Shown here: in pieces, positions 11,112 through 23,328 of the stretch
How the letters are laid out: each line of letters begins with the position of its first letter
Position numbering within the stretch: position 1 is the first letter of the stretch
Origin: Lingula anatina
Lineage: Eukaryota > Brachiopoda > Lingulata > Lingulida > Lingulidae
Assembly: GCF_001039355.2 (NCBI RefSeq)
Contig: NW_019776060.1
Coordinates: 64,001-106,676, forward strand
Reading direction: 5' to 3'
Length of the DNA: 42,676 nucleotides
The notes under the pieces: model-generated
What the model was told of the DNA's origin: nothing
Databases searched by the model: none
The model's input: the letters and a program-made list of their open reading frames with translations, nothing else
Position numbers and translations under genes: made by a program

Positions 11112-13025
11112 TTATTCTTGATGTGACGACGACGATCCAGAAGGCCTTGACAAGTTTGTGGTTCTATTTCCGCCATTTAATCCTAAAATGGAGCAAAACG
11201 TCACTCTGAAAATCGGGTTCGCCGCTGCATAACACAAGGGGTTCAGCGCGCTGTTGAGATAACACAACCAATAGCTGATAGCATAAATATGTCTCTCAAT
11301 ACAGTTGGTGCACGTGGACTTGATGACGACAAAGATACTCCATGGTAACCAACATATCGTGAAGGTGCACATGATGAAGGTCAAAGTCCGAAGTGCTTTG
11401 TTTTCACTCTTAGAATATGTCACGGACATATAAAGTGCGTTAGACAAGAGTCGGGCTTGTCTTGGCCCACGAGAAAGCGCTGGTGGCGTGGACGGTTTTG
11501 ATACATTGTCCGACCCGGTGTTCAAACCGCCATTGGATTTGAAAGTTACTCGAGCCGGGTACGTTCGCCTTCCGGGAGGTTCTAGTTTCATTTTCTCTTG
11601 GATGCTGGCCCGTCGGCTTTTGTGTGCACTCTGCTCCTCAAATGCATTTGTCCCTAGGCTGACGAGCGCTCCCTCCGATTTACGCCGGAGGTAGAGGGAA
11701 TCAGACCGTTCCATGGCTCGTAAGTTGTCTACGAACGCTTCTGAGGACCGTCGAAATTGTCCCCGAGACGTGACGCAACTGAGGGGTGAAAGAGTATCCA
11801 TTTCAACGCATGAGCTTTCTTGTAAAGCGAGCTGTTCTATTCCATAACCGTTTCGTCGGTGACCGTTCTTAATCAAAAGGTCTGGCTTTGAGGACAACTT
11901 GTAGCGAACTCCGTTTACATGATCTCTTTTCGATTCTTCCGAGGAGCGTTGGGCGTGTACGTAGTTTTTAAGAGCGATTTTTTCAATAGCAGAGTCTATT
12001 GTGCTTGAAACAGGAGCAGATGCTCTTCGAATGGCAATGCTACCATTGTATGCTCCAGTCTTATTGTAAAATCTTCCTATCCACGATGTCTTTCTCTCTG
12101 GCGTGGTACAGAGAGGGTCCCTCGTCTCTGATTGCAACAATGAATTGCACCCTTCGATATCTGCCTCATCGGAATTATCCTTAGATGAACAACTTTCTTT
12201 CGATCGCCGTTTCCCAACTTCCGCAAAGCGCACTGTAAAAGGTTTCCCATTCCCGTTGCTTTGCTTTCGATCCCCCCCTCCCCCTTGAACAGGAATAGAA
12301 TTGCGCACCATGCGGTATATAAGTATATAAAATACAAATGTTATACCGAGTGGCATCCATATTGACGCCGTGTTAGTGACCAAGGTGAATGCAAATGAGT
12401 TAATGTAGTAGGTATAACACTCGGTAGGGGCAATCTGCCTCTGTCCTTGATGGTACTGAAAGATGAACACAGCGGAGAACCACAGCACGAGGTTTAGCAA
12501 CCAGACCATTCCGATCGTGGTGAGAACCTGCCGCGTGGTTCGTCGGACACGGTACGCCAGAGGTTTCTTCAGCGATAAGTAACGGTCGATGCTGATGACC
12601 AGGATCCCCGACAGAGAAATGGTGCAGAACGTGTAATCTGAAGCCAGCCAGATGTCGCAAACCTTTGGGCCGAGTTGTTCTGGCCAGTATCCCAGCACTT
12701 CGTACATGGTGAAGAGGGGGATTGAAAACAAGCCCACGCAGAGGTCAGCCACGGAGAGACACAACAGGTAGTAGTTATTGGGTGATCTCAGTTTGCTTTC
12801 TTTGACGAAGGCTGCCATGACCATCAGGTTGCCAATGATGGTAACCACGGCAGTGATGCCAGAGATGGCGGTAATGGCCGCTACACCTCCAGCCCCGTAA
12901 GTCAGCCGTTGCGTTGGCTGTCCCAGTGCAGTGAACTGTGTGGCATTGTGAGTGTAGTTGGTTATAACGTCGACAGAGATGGCCTCTTTGGCAACTGTTT
13001 CCACGGCATATGACGTTGCTGACAT
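11112..13025 (-). CDS. Muscarinic-acetylcholine-receptor-like class A GPCR
   Basis: This single-exon gene encodes 637 residues with a complete rhodopsin-type fold. The N-terminus has sequons N23 and N27. Landmarks are N66 (1.50), D94 (2.50), C123 paired with C203, D130 (3.32, context WLASDY), DRY at 147-149, P225 (5.50), W559 (6.48) and N595-P596 in NPLCY (7.49-7.53). The stretches GYWP, CDIWL, KKPLAYRVRRT and YWLCYLNSALNPLCYA are closest to muscarinic receptors; histamine H3-type receptors are second. D130, Y131 (3.33), T215 and T218 (TM5), Y585 (7.39) and Y589 (7.43) match the muscarinic pocket, but 6.51 is Trp562 instead of Tyr and 6.52 is Ser563 instead of Asn. The third intracellular loop is about 290 residues, rich in Ser and Arg. 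The C-tail ends in a Ser cluster. A plasma-membrane amine receptor is likely; the ligand is uncertain. Confidence 0.9.
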   Translation of the reverse strand: MSATSYAVETVAKEAISVDVITNYTHNATQFTALGQPTQRLTYGAGGVAAITAISGITAVVTIIGNLMVMAAFVKESKLRSPNNYYLLCLSVADLCVGLFSIPLFTMYEVLGYWPEQLGPKVCDIWLASDYTFCTISLSGILVISIDRYLSLKKPLAYRVRRTTRQVLTTIGMVWLLNLVLWFSAVFIFQYHQGQRQIAPTECYTYYINSFAFTLVTNTASIWMPLGITFVFYILIYRMVRNSIPVQGGGGDRKQSNGNGKPFTVRFAEVGKRRSKESCSSKDNSDEADIEGCNSLLQSETRDPLCTTPERKTSWIGRFYNKTGAYNGSIAIRRASAPVSSTIDSAIEKIALKNYVHAQRSSEESKRDHVNGVRYKLSSKPDLLIKNGHRRNGYGIEQLALQESSCVEMDTLSPLSCVTSRGQFRRSSEAFVDNLRAMERSDSLYLRRKSEGALVSLGTNAFEEQSAHKSRRASIQEKMKLEPPGRRTYPARVTFKSNGGLNTGSDNVSKPSTPPALSRGPRQARLLSNALYMSVTYSKSENKALRTLTFIMCTFTICWLPWSIFVVIKSTCTNCIERHIYAISYWLCYLNSALNPLCYAAANPIFRVTFCSILGLNGGNRTTNLSRPSGSSSSHQE

Positions 13026-15641
13026 ATTGAGGTCGAGTCCAGTTTTTTCAGTTTTGTTACTTCGAAACGAGTTTTTTTTACGTTTGGCAGTACATGCTCA
13101 TGAAGAGTTTCCGTTTTGCTTAGTTCTTAAAAGTTGCTGTAATTATTTATCGTGTATTAAAAGCATTACAATCGACTTGGTAGAGCAGTCTTGGTCCGCA
13201 TGCAGGGATTTCGGTACCTTCCCAGTGACTGATGTTTGCTCACGTCTTCACTCCTTCAAATATATCCTTTCGCCTCTGGTTCTAATACAATAGTGTACGG
13301 TTTCTTAATCTCGCAACTAGAAAAAAAAATCAACGAAATTGGTCATGCATGGAAATAATCCCATAAGTAAATCGTTATTTTTTTCTTATGTATATGGCAT
13401 GTATATGGCATGACGAAAACCAACCGGAAGTTATCGTAATAAGAACATACCTGTTTGTGCCTCAGGCGTTTTCTGTTTTCTGTTCAAGATTTAAAGATGC
13501 GTGATTAGCCTTCCGCGTCTATCGTAGAATGTAGAAGACGTCTCCATGAGCATCGATTCGTGACTGTCTGTGATGTAGCCTTGTCACAGCCTATCACATT
13601 TCGATATATCTAAGTGTCCAATGCCGAAGTGTCTCGTCCTTATTCGTCTAGAATGTGGCGGTGCCCCGAGCAATTTTTCATATACGTAGGCTTATATTAT
13701 GTGTTAGTATCCATAACAAGCTTAACTTATATTCATCCCCCGCTGACTTCCGATTCGATCATTTAGCGCAATTTCTTAATGTATTTTCCACACTTTAATA
13801 TATATATATATAGAACACAGACTTGGAGGCTTGCCTATTTGTCCTCTCAGTACCTTAATTAATTGTCGGGCTGCACCTTTTCCATGAACGCCGCGAGATT
13901 GAATGAAGTCTTAATCACGGAAGTAACATGCGATGAAGTTGAAACTCTGGTAATATTATTGCGTCTTTCGCACCAGTAATTGGAACTGCTCACGCCTTGC
14001 AAATATCCCGCGACGTTTCATTATGATGCTAAACTGGTTTAATCTCTTATGGCGTTGACAGTCTTTAAAGTAATGAAAGGCTTTTGTAAATCGTCTGCAA
14101 AGTAATGAAAATTGCTGATTATATTCCGAAACACGTGCTGGAAAACGCACGTTCTTGTCTTCTTTCAAGTTTTCGATGTTGATTCCCCAACTCGTCTGTT
14201 TCTTTCGTTCACAGAAACATTCAGTTCAGTGCATTTCAATCCATTTGCATAAGATCTGAAATGAATCAAATAATAGAATGCCATTAACCACTTTTAAAAG
14301 TAGTTGACAAGAGAATGGTGAGCTGCTGTTCACAAATGATTCGAATATGCTTTCTTGCATCAAGAACCAAAAACCTATTAATGCGGTCTCCCGTAGGCGA
14401 AGTCGATTCAAATGGAATAGAAACAATTATGTCCCTCAGGTATTCCCAGACAAAACTGAACACGTATCACCAATAAATGAAATGATTTGTTGCGTATTCG
14501 AGCGTAATGCCTCCGTCTTGTTAACATTGCAATAACATAAATTCCCATTTAAGGTTGTCATTGCGAATTCAATATCTCCGGCTGTATTGAAAGTTTCTCT
14601 ATCATATATACAAAGTACTTCCCATACATTATTGGTTGCCTCCAATAGTGTCAAATACTCTTAAATCACGAAACTCCCTACAGTTTCTTCACATTACATT
14701 CTTAACAATATACCCCGATAAGACAAAAAATGCAATAATGTCAAGCATATCAGTTTTCTGTAGCATAGACCACAAGTCACGGTTCCAACGATTCAGATAT
14801 TATTAAACCGGCACCCGAAGATACGCTGAGCTAGCAGTTTTAAAGTCGACTCCAACCATCGTATTTGAATCAGCGCACTTGGCAAGAACCATATATACTG
14901 TGGTAGGGGGCGTTAACAGGTTACATGTAACAGCGTTAACAGGGTGCTAACGTAACATGTCTTTCGCGTGTTTTTCAGATTTTAGGTATTCTGCTCTTCT
15001 TAAAATCACCAACAATGTATCTGCGTGTTTTTAAAACAGCAGTAATGGCCACCGATGAGGAGTTCAAACTAAAAAGTGACAGCAAAGCACACGTGGCCAT
15101 TAAGGTGAAGAAAATAATCATACAAAAGGCGATAGGCATCCATAAATTTGAGACACAAGTCACTGACCTCGTCTTTTTCGTGCATTTCCATTTTCTTTGA
15201 CAATTAAGGGACTACAAAGCTTGCTTCATAATTAACTTTGAGGTTGAGGTCAATCTCAATAACCCTACATATCGCGTATATTAATCGCCTTAGATGTAAT
15301 AAACGACAAGGCCACGACACATACTTTAGGACGTACTTTGATGTCAATATATCATATATTGGCATATCTGATAAAAACGTGTTTCATTGAATAGCTCAAC
15401 ACCTGCCTCGGATATAAGTTCCGCCCTCATTTTTAAATTAAGTACATAACACGACCAGCAACTTCAACGTGACTATGTTGTTCACATGAACATTCACGCA
15501 AGCTTCAGAAACGAAACCCTATGGCGGTTATCCCAGATGCTCCTTTGAAATGAAAAACGCCACTGATTGGCTTCCTGTCCCTGATTGCTGTTTCATCTTC
15601 ACTTTGGTGTCGTGCAGAAAGGCAATCATGCGTTTATTTAA

Positions 15642-15663
15642 GAGATAGAGAGAGAGAGAGAGA
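15642..15663. repeat. (AG)n microsatellite
   Basis: A short pure AG dinucleotide run. Confidence 0.85.
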
Positions 15664-17285
15664 ATGTCATTTATCCAAACACACGTCTCTAACATCTGAA
15701 CACATAATCTTCATCAGACTATCATATACGGCCAATGTAGGGCTAATTACCCCTTTTTTCTAATGCCTTCTTTCTTTTGCTTATCTAGACCATATGCTGT
15801 TCATCCAAGAAACACATGATCTCGTCTATACACTGTACACGTTAGCAACGCTACTTTCAATTAATTGCTCCAAATTTACCATTCCTTCTGATCTTTAATA
15901 AGATTGATAGGTTACTTAATTGTCGTTTGTTCATACTATACGCAATAGCCCAAGTAAATATGACATGCTTTTATCATCCAGGTTACTTCCTTCTACTGAT
16001 ACGAGTGTTATAGTTAATGCATTATACCCTAGAATCGAATGGTTTTGATAGCAACGATCTCCTCAAAGTTATCAAGGATTTATTTATAGCATGATAAACG
16101 GATTTCAATTGGTCTCGTACAATTGATATTTAGACATTGAAATTTACCATCAGGAATTTGCGATAACGCTCAGATACGTTCTGAAACTTAAGATCATCCC
16201 ACTGCCCCATGCACTGTATGCTTATAATAGATTTTTTGTTCTAGTACATGAAGTTACTGTAAAAGTTGTGCAATTTGGTTCTAAAGACATGGTAGAACAA
16301 ACCACCGTACATCTTTATTACTAACATCTAATAGTAGGAAAAAGACATACGATATAATGTGAATTGATTGGCAAGCGGAGGATAACCTAGCCGAAGACTA
16401 AACTTAAAAGTGCAATAAATCACTTGCTTAACGTATGTTATTGACATGGTAAATTCTTCAAAGTGACCTGAAAAATTCATTACGTGGAAATATCGCCTCT
16501 TGAAAGTGTTGACAATAAAAGAGCTATCACCCATATCAAAGCGTTTTACAAACATTAATATCAATTGATTAATGTTGCATGTAATGTGAGCTTATTCCAG
16601 CTCTACAGTGGAGAAGTTTGTATATCTGTTCAATCTTAATTATCTCTTATTTACATTCCTTTGCTAAAGCGTATATTTAACAGTTTATAAAAGGCACACA
16701 TTTTAATTCTGTTAAAATTCACCCTGGAAGGAATAGTAAATTTGGAACAATTCATAAAACGAGGTTTGTATATCAAATAAAATACAATAAATAAATATGA
16801 TAAACAACAATAAATAAGATTAATGAATGGCACGGAAAGCATCGATAAAGGAATACGGGGGTCAAGTAACGGAAATTACTTCGAGTTGTACGCTTATGTA
16901 TCAGGCAGGGATGCCACGGGTCAAATTTTTATTACTGTAGGGCATTCTTTATTACTTTATTTGCAAAATAAACTGGCCGTTGTTAATTAAATAAGGTTAG
17001 TTCTCAGTTTCCATGTCTTACGGAAATCTCTGAACTGTGGCAACCGTGTAGAATTAAATTTTGACATCCTGTCCACTGCAGTGTTCGTAACGACAAAATT
17101 AAAGAGGAACCGTACAATTTCCAAAGTAATTACAACTTTTACTCCCATGTTTGTGAACCAATTTTTAAAAAGCACTCAAATTTAATCAGAGTTTTTAATC
17201 CATCTTTAAACGGCTGCTATGTCGGTAACAATTAAGCCAGAATATTAACAATGGGGGGGAAGGTGGGTGTGGTGTTAGCAAAAGC

Positions 17286-17311
17286 AAAAAAAAAAAAAAA
17301 AAAAAAAAAAA
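17286..17311. repeat. Poly-A tract
   Basis: About 26 A residues, lying roughly 330 bp upstream of the mariner relic. No retroelement body ends here, so it need not be a retroposon tail. Confidence 0.85.
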
Positions 17312-17634
17312 TTACGTGTTGGCCCCAACCTTGTACAGTACAGTATGAGTAAAGTATATGAAACACATGGGTGATTATCTGTTCATGTCGTACGTTGCTT
17401 TTTGGAATTTGGAGGGCCGTTTTTGGTTTCGGGGTTTGGAGGAAAATGTCTTCATGTTCATTAATATGCATGTGTTGGAGAGGACGTCAAAACTTCTTTA
17501 TAATAGTATTGGACATTTTCCCTGGTGAGATTGTACAAAGCAACACATCCGATTTACACTGAAATGCCATAGCTGTTGATTGCATGTAAAATCATATATC
17601 GGGGCGCAATGATATACTAGTAGTTAAGACGTTT

Positions 17635-17954
17635 TGTGGAACACAACCCCAACGTGGGATTCTGCTTTGCCAGAACGAAGAACCAGGTCACACCAGCCAA
17701 GTTGCGGCAGAAGCTGTGGACAAGTATGGCTTTGCGGTCTTTCACTCCTACAGACCTAGTAACTTTGACTACCACCTATTTTCGAGACTCAAAACATCTT
17801 CAGGGCTGGAGACTGGGATGATGATTAGCTGACAGCTGCTGTGGAGGAATTGTTAGGAGACCAATATGTGGAGATCTACCGGTCGGGTATCAATGAATGA
17901 CAAACGACATGGAACAAGTGTGTAGTGTTGGAAGGGGACTTTGTTGAAAAATAA
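17635..17954 (+). pseudogene. Decayed mariner (Tc1/mariner) transposase, C-terminal part
   Basis: Only the C-terminal third of a mariner transposase is readable. The frame gives GILLCQNEEPGHTS, matching the family block around HQDNAPGHTS, although the catalytic Asp of that block now reads Glu. It continues through VAAEAVDKYGFAVF and SYRPSNFDYHLFSRLK, matching the YSPDLAPSDYHLF block, where the third acidic residue is also lost. After a stop codon near 17827-17836 the same protein goes on (AAVEELLGDQ, FRSGIN-like block, WNKCVVLEGDFVEK) to a stop at 17952-17954. Premature stops and lost catalytic residues make it a dead copy. No clear terminal repeats were found. Confidence 0.8.
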
Positions 17955-19946
17955 AGCAGACTACGTGTAAATTCAGCTACGTGTAAATATCTTGCTCTTA
18001 CTCTCTGAAGCTCAAAACTTTTTGATTTCCCATCCTATATACCTGCATGCTTATATTGTGCAGACTACAGGTTACTGTCTATCTCTTATTTCACGATCTC
18101 AAGGCTGTGGCCTATACTATAGTACGGAAATTAATCAATTCAGCGGTTAACCTGAATCACATAAAACTCAGTCCATCATTTTATATGTTTACTCAGCAAT
18201 TTCATGAGTTAAATTTTCCATTATCGCATCCAAGTGCTTATGAAACCAAAAGCGCGCATGCGTCATCTGTATACTTTCGAAGCGTCCCAGTTGGACGTGA
18301 AGTAATTTTTGTCTAAAGTGTTGATACGAAATTCTGTCAAATGAGCCACCAAAATAACACAGAATGACAATAACACAATACATATTTTATTATGCCCCTA
18401 TTCCAACATGGCAAATTAATTTTGACTGTCCCAAATTATATAATGAGACGCTATGTTGACAGCTGTGGTAGTCAAACGTGCTGGTGGGAATGACTAATGT
18501 CGGACGTGTAATAGTCCTGGCGAAATTTTGGAAACTTGGAAAATGTTGTTACTAAAGAGCCATTTTATTTATTTGATCTCCAAGGGGAGGGGGGGGGGCT
18601 AAAACAAATGTAGTTTGGTTGCCACTTTAGCAATCTTTGGCAACTTTAAAATCCAAGATGACAGCCAATTTCAACGGAAATATACACACCCGTCTGAAAG
18701 GACCATTATTTCAGCCACTGAGATTTTTCAAAAGAAATCCCTTTACTGGTTGGAATCATTTAACGTAATTTGAATTATCCAAAATGGTCGCCAACCGTCA
18801 AAATATAACGATTAGATGGATTTAAATTGGAGACGTGCCTTTAGTTAAAGCCTAAAATAGAGCATGATACAGTTCAATATTTAGAGATTATTGTTTGTGA
18901 AAAACGTCATTTCTCTGACTGTTGTTGGCCATTTTGAATTTATCAAATGGTACCACAACTACTCCATAGAGTTAAATGAACCATATTTACATGCTTCTAG
19001 TGCTCTTATCAGCTGACATAGTGGTGTGTTCCTATATAACAGGTGAAATATATGGTAATAAATACTTCTCAATGGACATAGGCGACCATTCTGGAAAAAT
19101 CGTTATACTAATGATACTAATTCATTCTCAGAGATCGAAATCCAGCTCAACGCCTACAATATGAACCGCGTTCAAAATTGTCACTAACAGGAGAGACAAG
19201 TCAATATTTTAAAGAAACGTACAGTGATAAATTATATTTTAAAAAAATTCTATCGATGTTGTATATTTCTCTTTTGAAATTGGTGGCCATCTTGTAAAAC
19301 CTATAGTGGCCTCAAATGTTGTGTCCAACTTCACCTCAGCCTTGACATTTTAACGAGCAAGAACATTCTGAATTTGTATTTCACTCCATCCTACATGTAC
19401 AGTTCAACATTTAATCAACATCTCATTTTCCATGTTGACTTGTCAACGTCAAATCGTGGTTCAATCTCTGTTGATCAACATCTGAACCAAATTTCAACCA
19501 AGATCTAAAGTTTGATCCATGCCTCTGTGAGTCCTCTGGGATTTTGCTTCGTGTTCAGTATAATTACACCCTTACTATATAATGCCGGCATATTAGGTGA
19601 ATAGAACACCTTTTCACGCAAATTGCCTATCGTGTGCATTGTTACGTGCACTTGTGTTTGCTTTCGCAAGAGAATAAGATTTCGTGGTTTTTGCAGTGCG
19701 ACATTTCTAAGAAAATCTTTGTAACATTATTCGCCTATACGCGAAAGTGATTGTGTGATATATAATAGTATTTGATTCCTCTTTATATATTCGTGGCTCT
19801 GGTGTTGGTTTGTGTAACAAAAACATTTCAACAAGCCGCAATATGTGATACAGTTATTAAAATGCTATTTGGAATTAACTTTTTCTTAAAAATGTCTTAA
19901 TTGTTTGCTACTGATATTTTATATGTGGATTGTTATTTGTAATTGT
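17955..19946. other. Intergenic DNA with scattered repeat-like phrases
   Basis: No gene is supported. Phrases of the kind CCAAAATGGTCGCCAA, GGCCATTTTGAA and GGTGGCCATCTTG recur in both orientations between about 18590 and 19300. They suggest an old, degenerate interspersed repeat, but I cannot define its ends. Confidence 0.4.
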
Positions 19947-19989
19947 ATTAATTAATTAATTAATTAATTAATTAATTAATTAATTAATT
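19947..19989. repeat. (TTAA)n microsatellite
   Basis: A pure tetranucleotide run of about 43 bp, self-complementary at every unit. Confidence 0.95.
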
Positions 19990-20126
19990 GTATTTCAAAG
20001 GATGTTGTTATCACGTTGCTATACATCCTGACGCCATTTAACTCTTTCCATCACACATGTACACTGTAGGTCGTGTTCATTCGTTTTCAGCAAAACGTGT
20101 TTCAGCGTTCACTTCAGGAAACTAGC

Positions 20127-20146
20127 TTTTTTTTTTTTTTTTTTTT
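20127..20146. repeat. Poly-T tract
   Basis: A run of 20 T residues. Confidence 0.9.
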
Positions 20147-20769
20147 GTAAGCTCCCTTATGATTTGATTACCTTCTATGACTTGAAATTTTTGTGACCAT
20201 TATAGTAGTCCTAGGAATGGAAGTCCTGGGTTCCTTATGATGAGTTCAGGTAAGGGTTAGTAGGAATATTGGGGTTAGCATATGGGACGGACTGCCATTC
20301 CTGTCACACCGCCTTATTAAACGATCATGATATTTGAGAAATGTCGATCTAAAATTGCTGCCTGAGTTTTGCTATCTATCTTTATGAGAGAAGCTTTTGA
20401 TTGCAATCGCCCCTGTGGTGTCTTCTGCGATCCACCCTGCAGCTAAGTGTGTGTATGGCCTGTCTCAGGATTATAACACAATCTGTACGTATTATTTTTT
20501 ACAACTATAAAGTGAAAAGCTTCTCCATTTTTCCACAACTGAACGGAACGTGGCCTATGGGCTAAGAAAGAATTTGAACATGTCATTATAACAGGCATTC
20601 GCGTAGTCGTTTTCTGAAAAACAAACCATTGGCATTCCCATAGTGGATATGGCAGCCATGGGGTTTTAAAGGAGCACTATCTATTACGCCTTTTTCATTA
20701 TTTGCTATTTTTTTATATATTTCCTGAATTGGTTGCATATAACAAGTATACATGTAGATATATTCCACA

Positions 20770-21140
20770 CGGAGCAAAGTTCCTTCTGCGAGGTTTTGTT
20801 AAGCATGCAATATTTAGAATGCCATACAGATGCTGCATACTATATAGCAGCAAATCATTTGTGCTAGAAGCAATGTCATGTAGATGTAATAATATCATGT
20901 GGTTTTTTATTGAATTTCGATGGACAACTTTGAGAATAGTGAATAAATGCAACAGACGGAAATGTTCCTTCTGTGAGGGTTTTGTAAAAAAATACGGCAT
21001 GCGATATGTAGAATGCCTCACAAATTCGACATAGTCTATTGGATCAGATCTTTATGTCCTTTTTAAGAAATAATGCCATGAGGTACTACTATAGTTCTAA
21101 ATTGAATTTCAAACGTTGGATAAACGTTTTGAGTTACAAA
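20770..21140. repeat. Degenerate tandem duplication, unit about 180 bp
   Basis: The block GTTCCTTCTGCGAGGTTTTG, followed by GCATGCAATATTTAGAATGCC, at about 20781-20823 returns as GTTCCTTCTGTGAGGGTTTT, then GGCATGCGATATGTAGAATG, at about 20965-21015. A second shared block, ATTGAATTTC followed by a TTTGAG-containing segment, appears near 20908 and 21099. The open frames across it look like chance products. Confidence 0.6.
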
Positions 21141-22210
21141 ATGTCAAGATATGATATTCATTGACAAGGGGAGGTATATAAGTGGCACTTCAAAGTCTTT
21201 TTTGGATATACAATGTATAAATATATATAAATATTTAGATTTTTTCTTTCTTGTAATGTCAACGTCTTATCACCCAAAAGGGAGCATGTGTCAAATGCCT
21301 TTTTTTCCTTTTATGGCACTATTAATTGGTAATGTGGCTAGCATATTTTAGTTTTACACAGAAACACGTGGCAAATATGAAATACTTCAAATTGTTGCAT
21401 ATTTGCCTTTTGCATGTTGTTCACTTTCAGTGTTATTCTTATTAACAGCCCTGACTGATTATTCACCAAGTGCTACGAACTGTCCTAAAAGGGATAGATG
21501 TAAAGGAACCATCTGACAGAATTCCGGTAGAGGGCAAGTGCCTGGAATCCAATCAATTATCGACCTGTTCTCCGCCCTTGTTCCTCTGCTTTCTCATTAA
21601 GGTCCACTTCCGGTCATCGTTATCGTTAAGTACCCAATGTTAATAATTGTTGTGGAGTGGTTCATTCATAGAAATCTATTTCTGTTCATCAGCTCGGTTA
21701 GGAAATTATTATGAACACAAAACGTCCAGGGTAGGCTTCCCGTGGCTTTAGGAGCAAATAATTTTCATTAGTAACAGATTTTGTTTCCAATGCTGTAGGA
21801 CAAGCGGTAGTGACATGTGTCACATTAATTCCCTGTGTGGTTTGCAAGCATCACTTCAGCAGATCTAGGGTACGGCTTCCGATTCCAACTCCATTTTTGC
21901 TCTTTGACAAAACACTAATAATTCGATCTATACCTGCATAAGAAAATGCCTCCGTACATGTACAAGAATGTGCTGAAAATGTGTACATCTGACATATGTA
22001 TATACATGCCTGCATATATTATACGTATATGTAAAAGCTACTAGTACGTGGGTCTTCTTTTACAGTGACTGATGTTAGAAATTAGGCAGTAATCAGTTCA
22101 TGCACGATGCCAGCATTTCTATTATAATACGTGTGAATGAGTGTAGATCATAAGTTTTCATCCCACTGCAGCTGTTAAGTAATTTACGCTCAAGCCCAAT
22201 TTATTTTTCA

Positions 22211-22262
22211 AACAAACAAACAAACAAACACACCAAACAAACAAACACACATACACACACAA
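22211..22262. repeat. (CAAA)n/(CA)n low-complexity tract
   Basis: Repeated CAAA units pass into ACAC units. The following 50 bp are rich in TAAA-type units. Confidence 0.8.
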
Positions 22263-23257
22263 AACACAGCTAAAAATGAATAAATAAACATATAATTTAA
22301 TAAATTAATAAACACCAGTCTTTAATTCATATTTAGACACAATGTCAATCGATAAACTTTTGGTAAAGCACGAGTGTTGACATGTGCTGCACTAACAACA
22401 GCGTTAATTCCACCTGCTGGAATCATAGCTGACGGGGGGTAATGTGATCCCTGCAGGCACAAAGAATATAGGGAGATGAATAACGTAAGGCGTATGCTCT
22501 GTGATCAGCGCAAGAGACCGCTCCGTGGCTAATTTCAATTCCATGTTTTCCGCAACCAAGTGTGTAATTGGGAAGATGACGCACGAGGTGTCTGACGTCA
22601 CTCATGTGATAATCAAGTCATTGTGATCCATGAAAGGTGACAATGGAGATATTCAATGAAGCAATCAATTATCAGTCTACTTGCGTTACATTAATGACTT
22701 TCCAAACTCAGACAAACACGCATGCACACATATTTAAATTTTTTCATCGTTTTTGACGATATTCATGGAACTGATGTCTCGTAACAAAGGTTACCTGTTT
22801 TTATTTTGTCAAACAAATAAGTCGTTTTCCCACTTGTATATCAACAATCTATATGGATTACTCTTATGTTGCCAATTAAATGGAACCATTTAAAACAATG
22901 ATGAGCTTTTGATTTATGTGCTTCTATTATCTAATTAATAGGGGCTTTTTTGGAATAACAGTTACTGCCTTGAAGACAGTGGGAGCTCTGGAATGCAATT
23001 GGTCTAACACACATACACTTGGATTAGTTCAGCAAGACTGAATAAAAAGTTATGTTATTTTTGATCGTATAAAGAGAAAATTTTGCCTGAATAAGGCAGC
23101 TTGAATTGTACCAAATGGAAATACCGAATGTTTGTTTACTGTGCAAAGTAAAACTGGTTTTGTTGCGTTTTTTAATGATTACAACAGTATATTTGAATTT
23201 AGTATAACATATTTATACTATTAAAAACCCGTAGGACTGAATGAAAGTCTGAACAGG

Positions 23258-23328
23258 GAACCGGAACCACTTTGGTACCACTTTGGTTCTACTTTGGTAT
23301 TACTTCGGAACCACTTTGGTACTTTAGT
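23258..23328. repeat. Small tandem array of a CCACTTTGGTA unit
   Basis: Five to six imperfect copies of an 11-13 bp unit (CCACTTTGGTA, CTACTTTGGTA and variants) lie head to tail. Confidence 0.75.

Larger units (their letters stand above)
13026..17634. other. Upstream flank of the GPCR and intergenic DNA
   Basis: The 5' UTR and promoter of the minus-strand receptor should lie in the first part; no TATA box or upstream exon could be assigned. The rest has only short chance frames. It holds a TA run near 13797-13812, an AG repeat at about 15642-15663, a CGTTAACAGG direct repeat at 14911 and 14934, and a long poly-A at 17286-17311. Confidence 0.45.

Noticed and set aside
11488-12660. Frames overlapping the GPCR on both strands
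   Set aside because: They are shadows of the receptor frame, mostly in its low-complexity loop.
17588-17665. tRNA-like SINE with possible A and B boxes (AGTAGTTAAGACGT and a later GTGGGATTC)
   Set aside because: The supposed B box is read as part of the mariner transposase frame (GILLCQNE), and no cloverleaf could be drawn.
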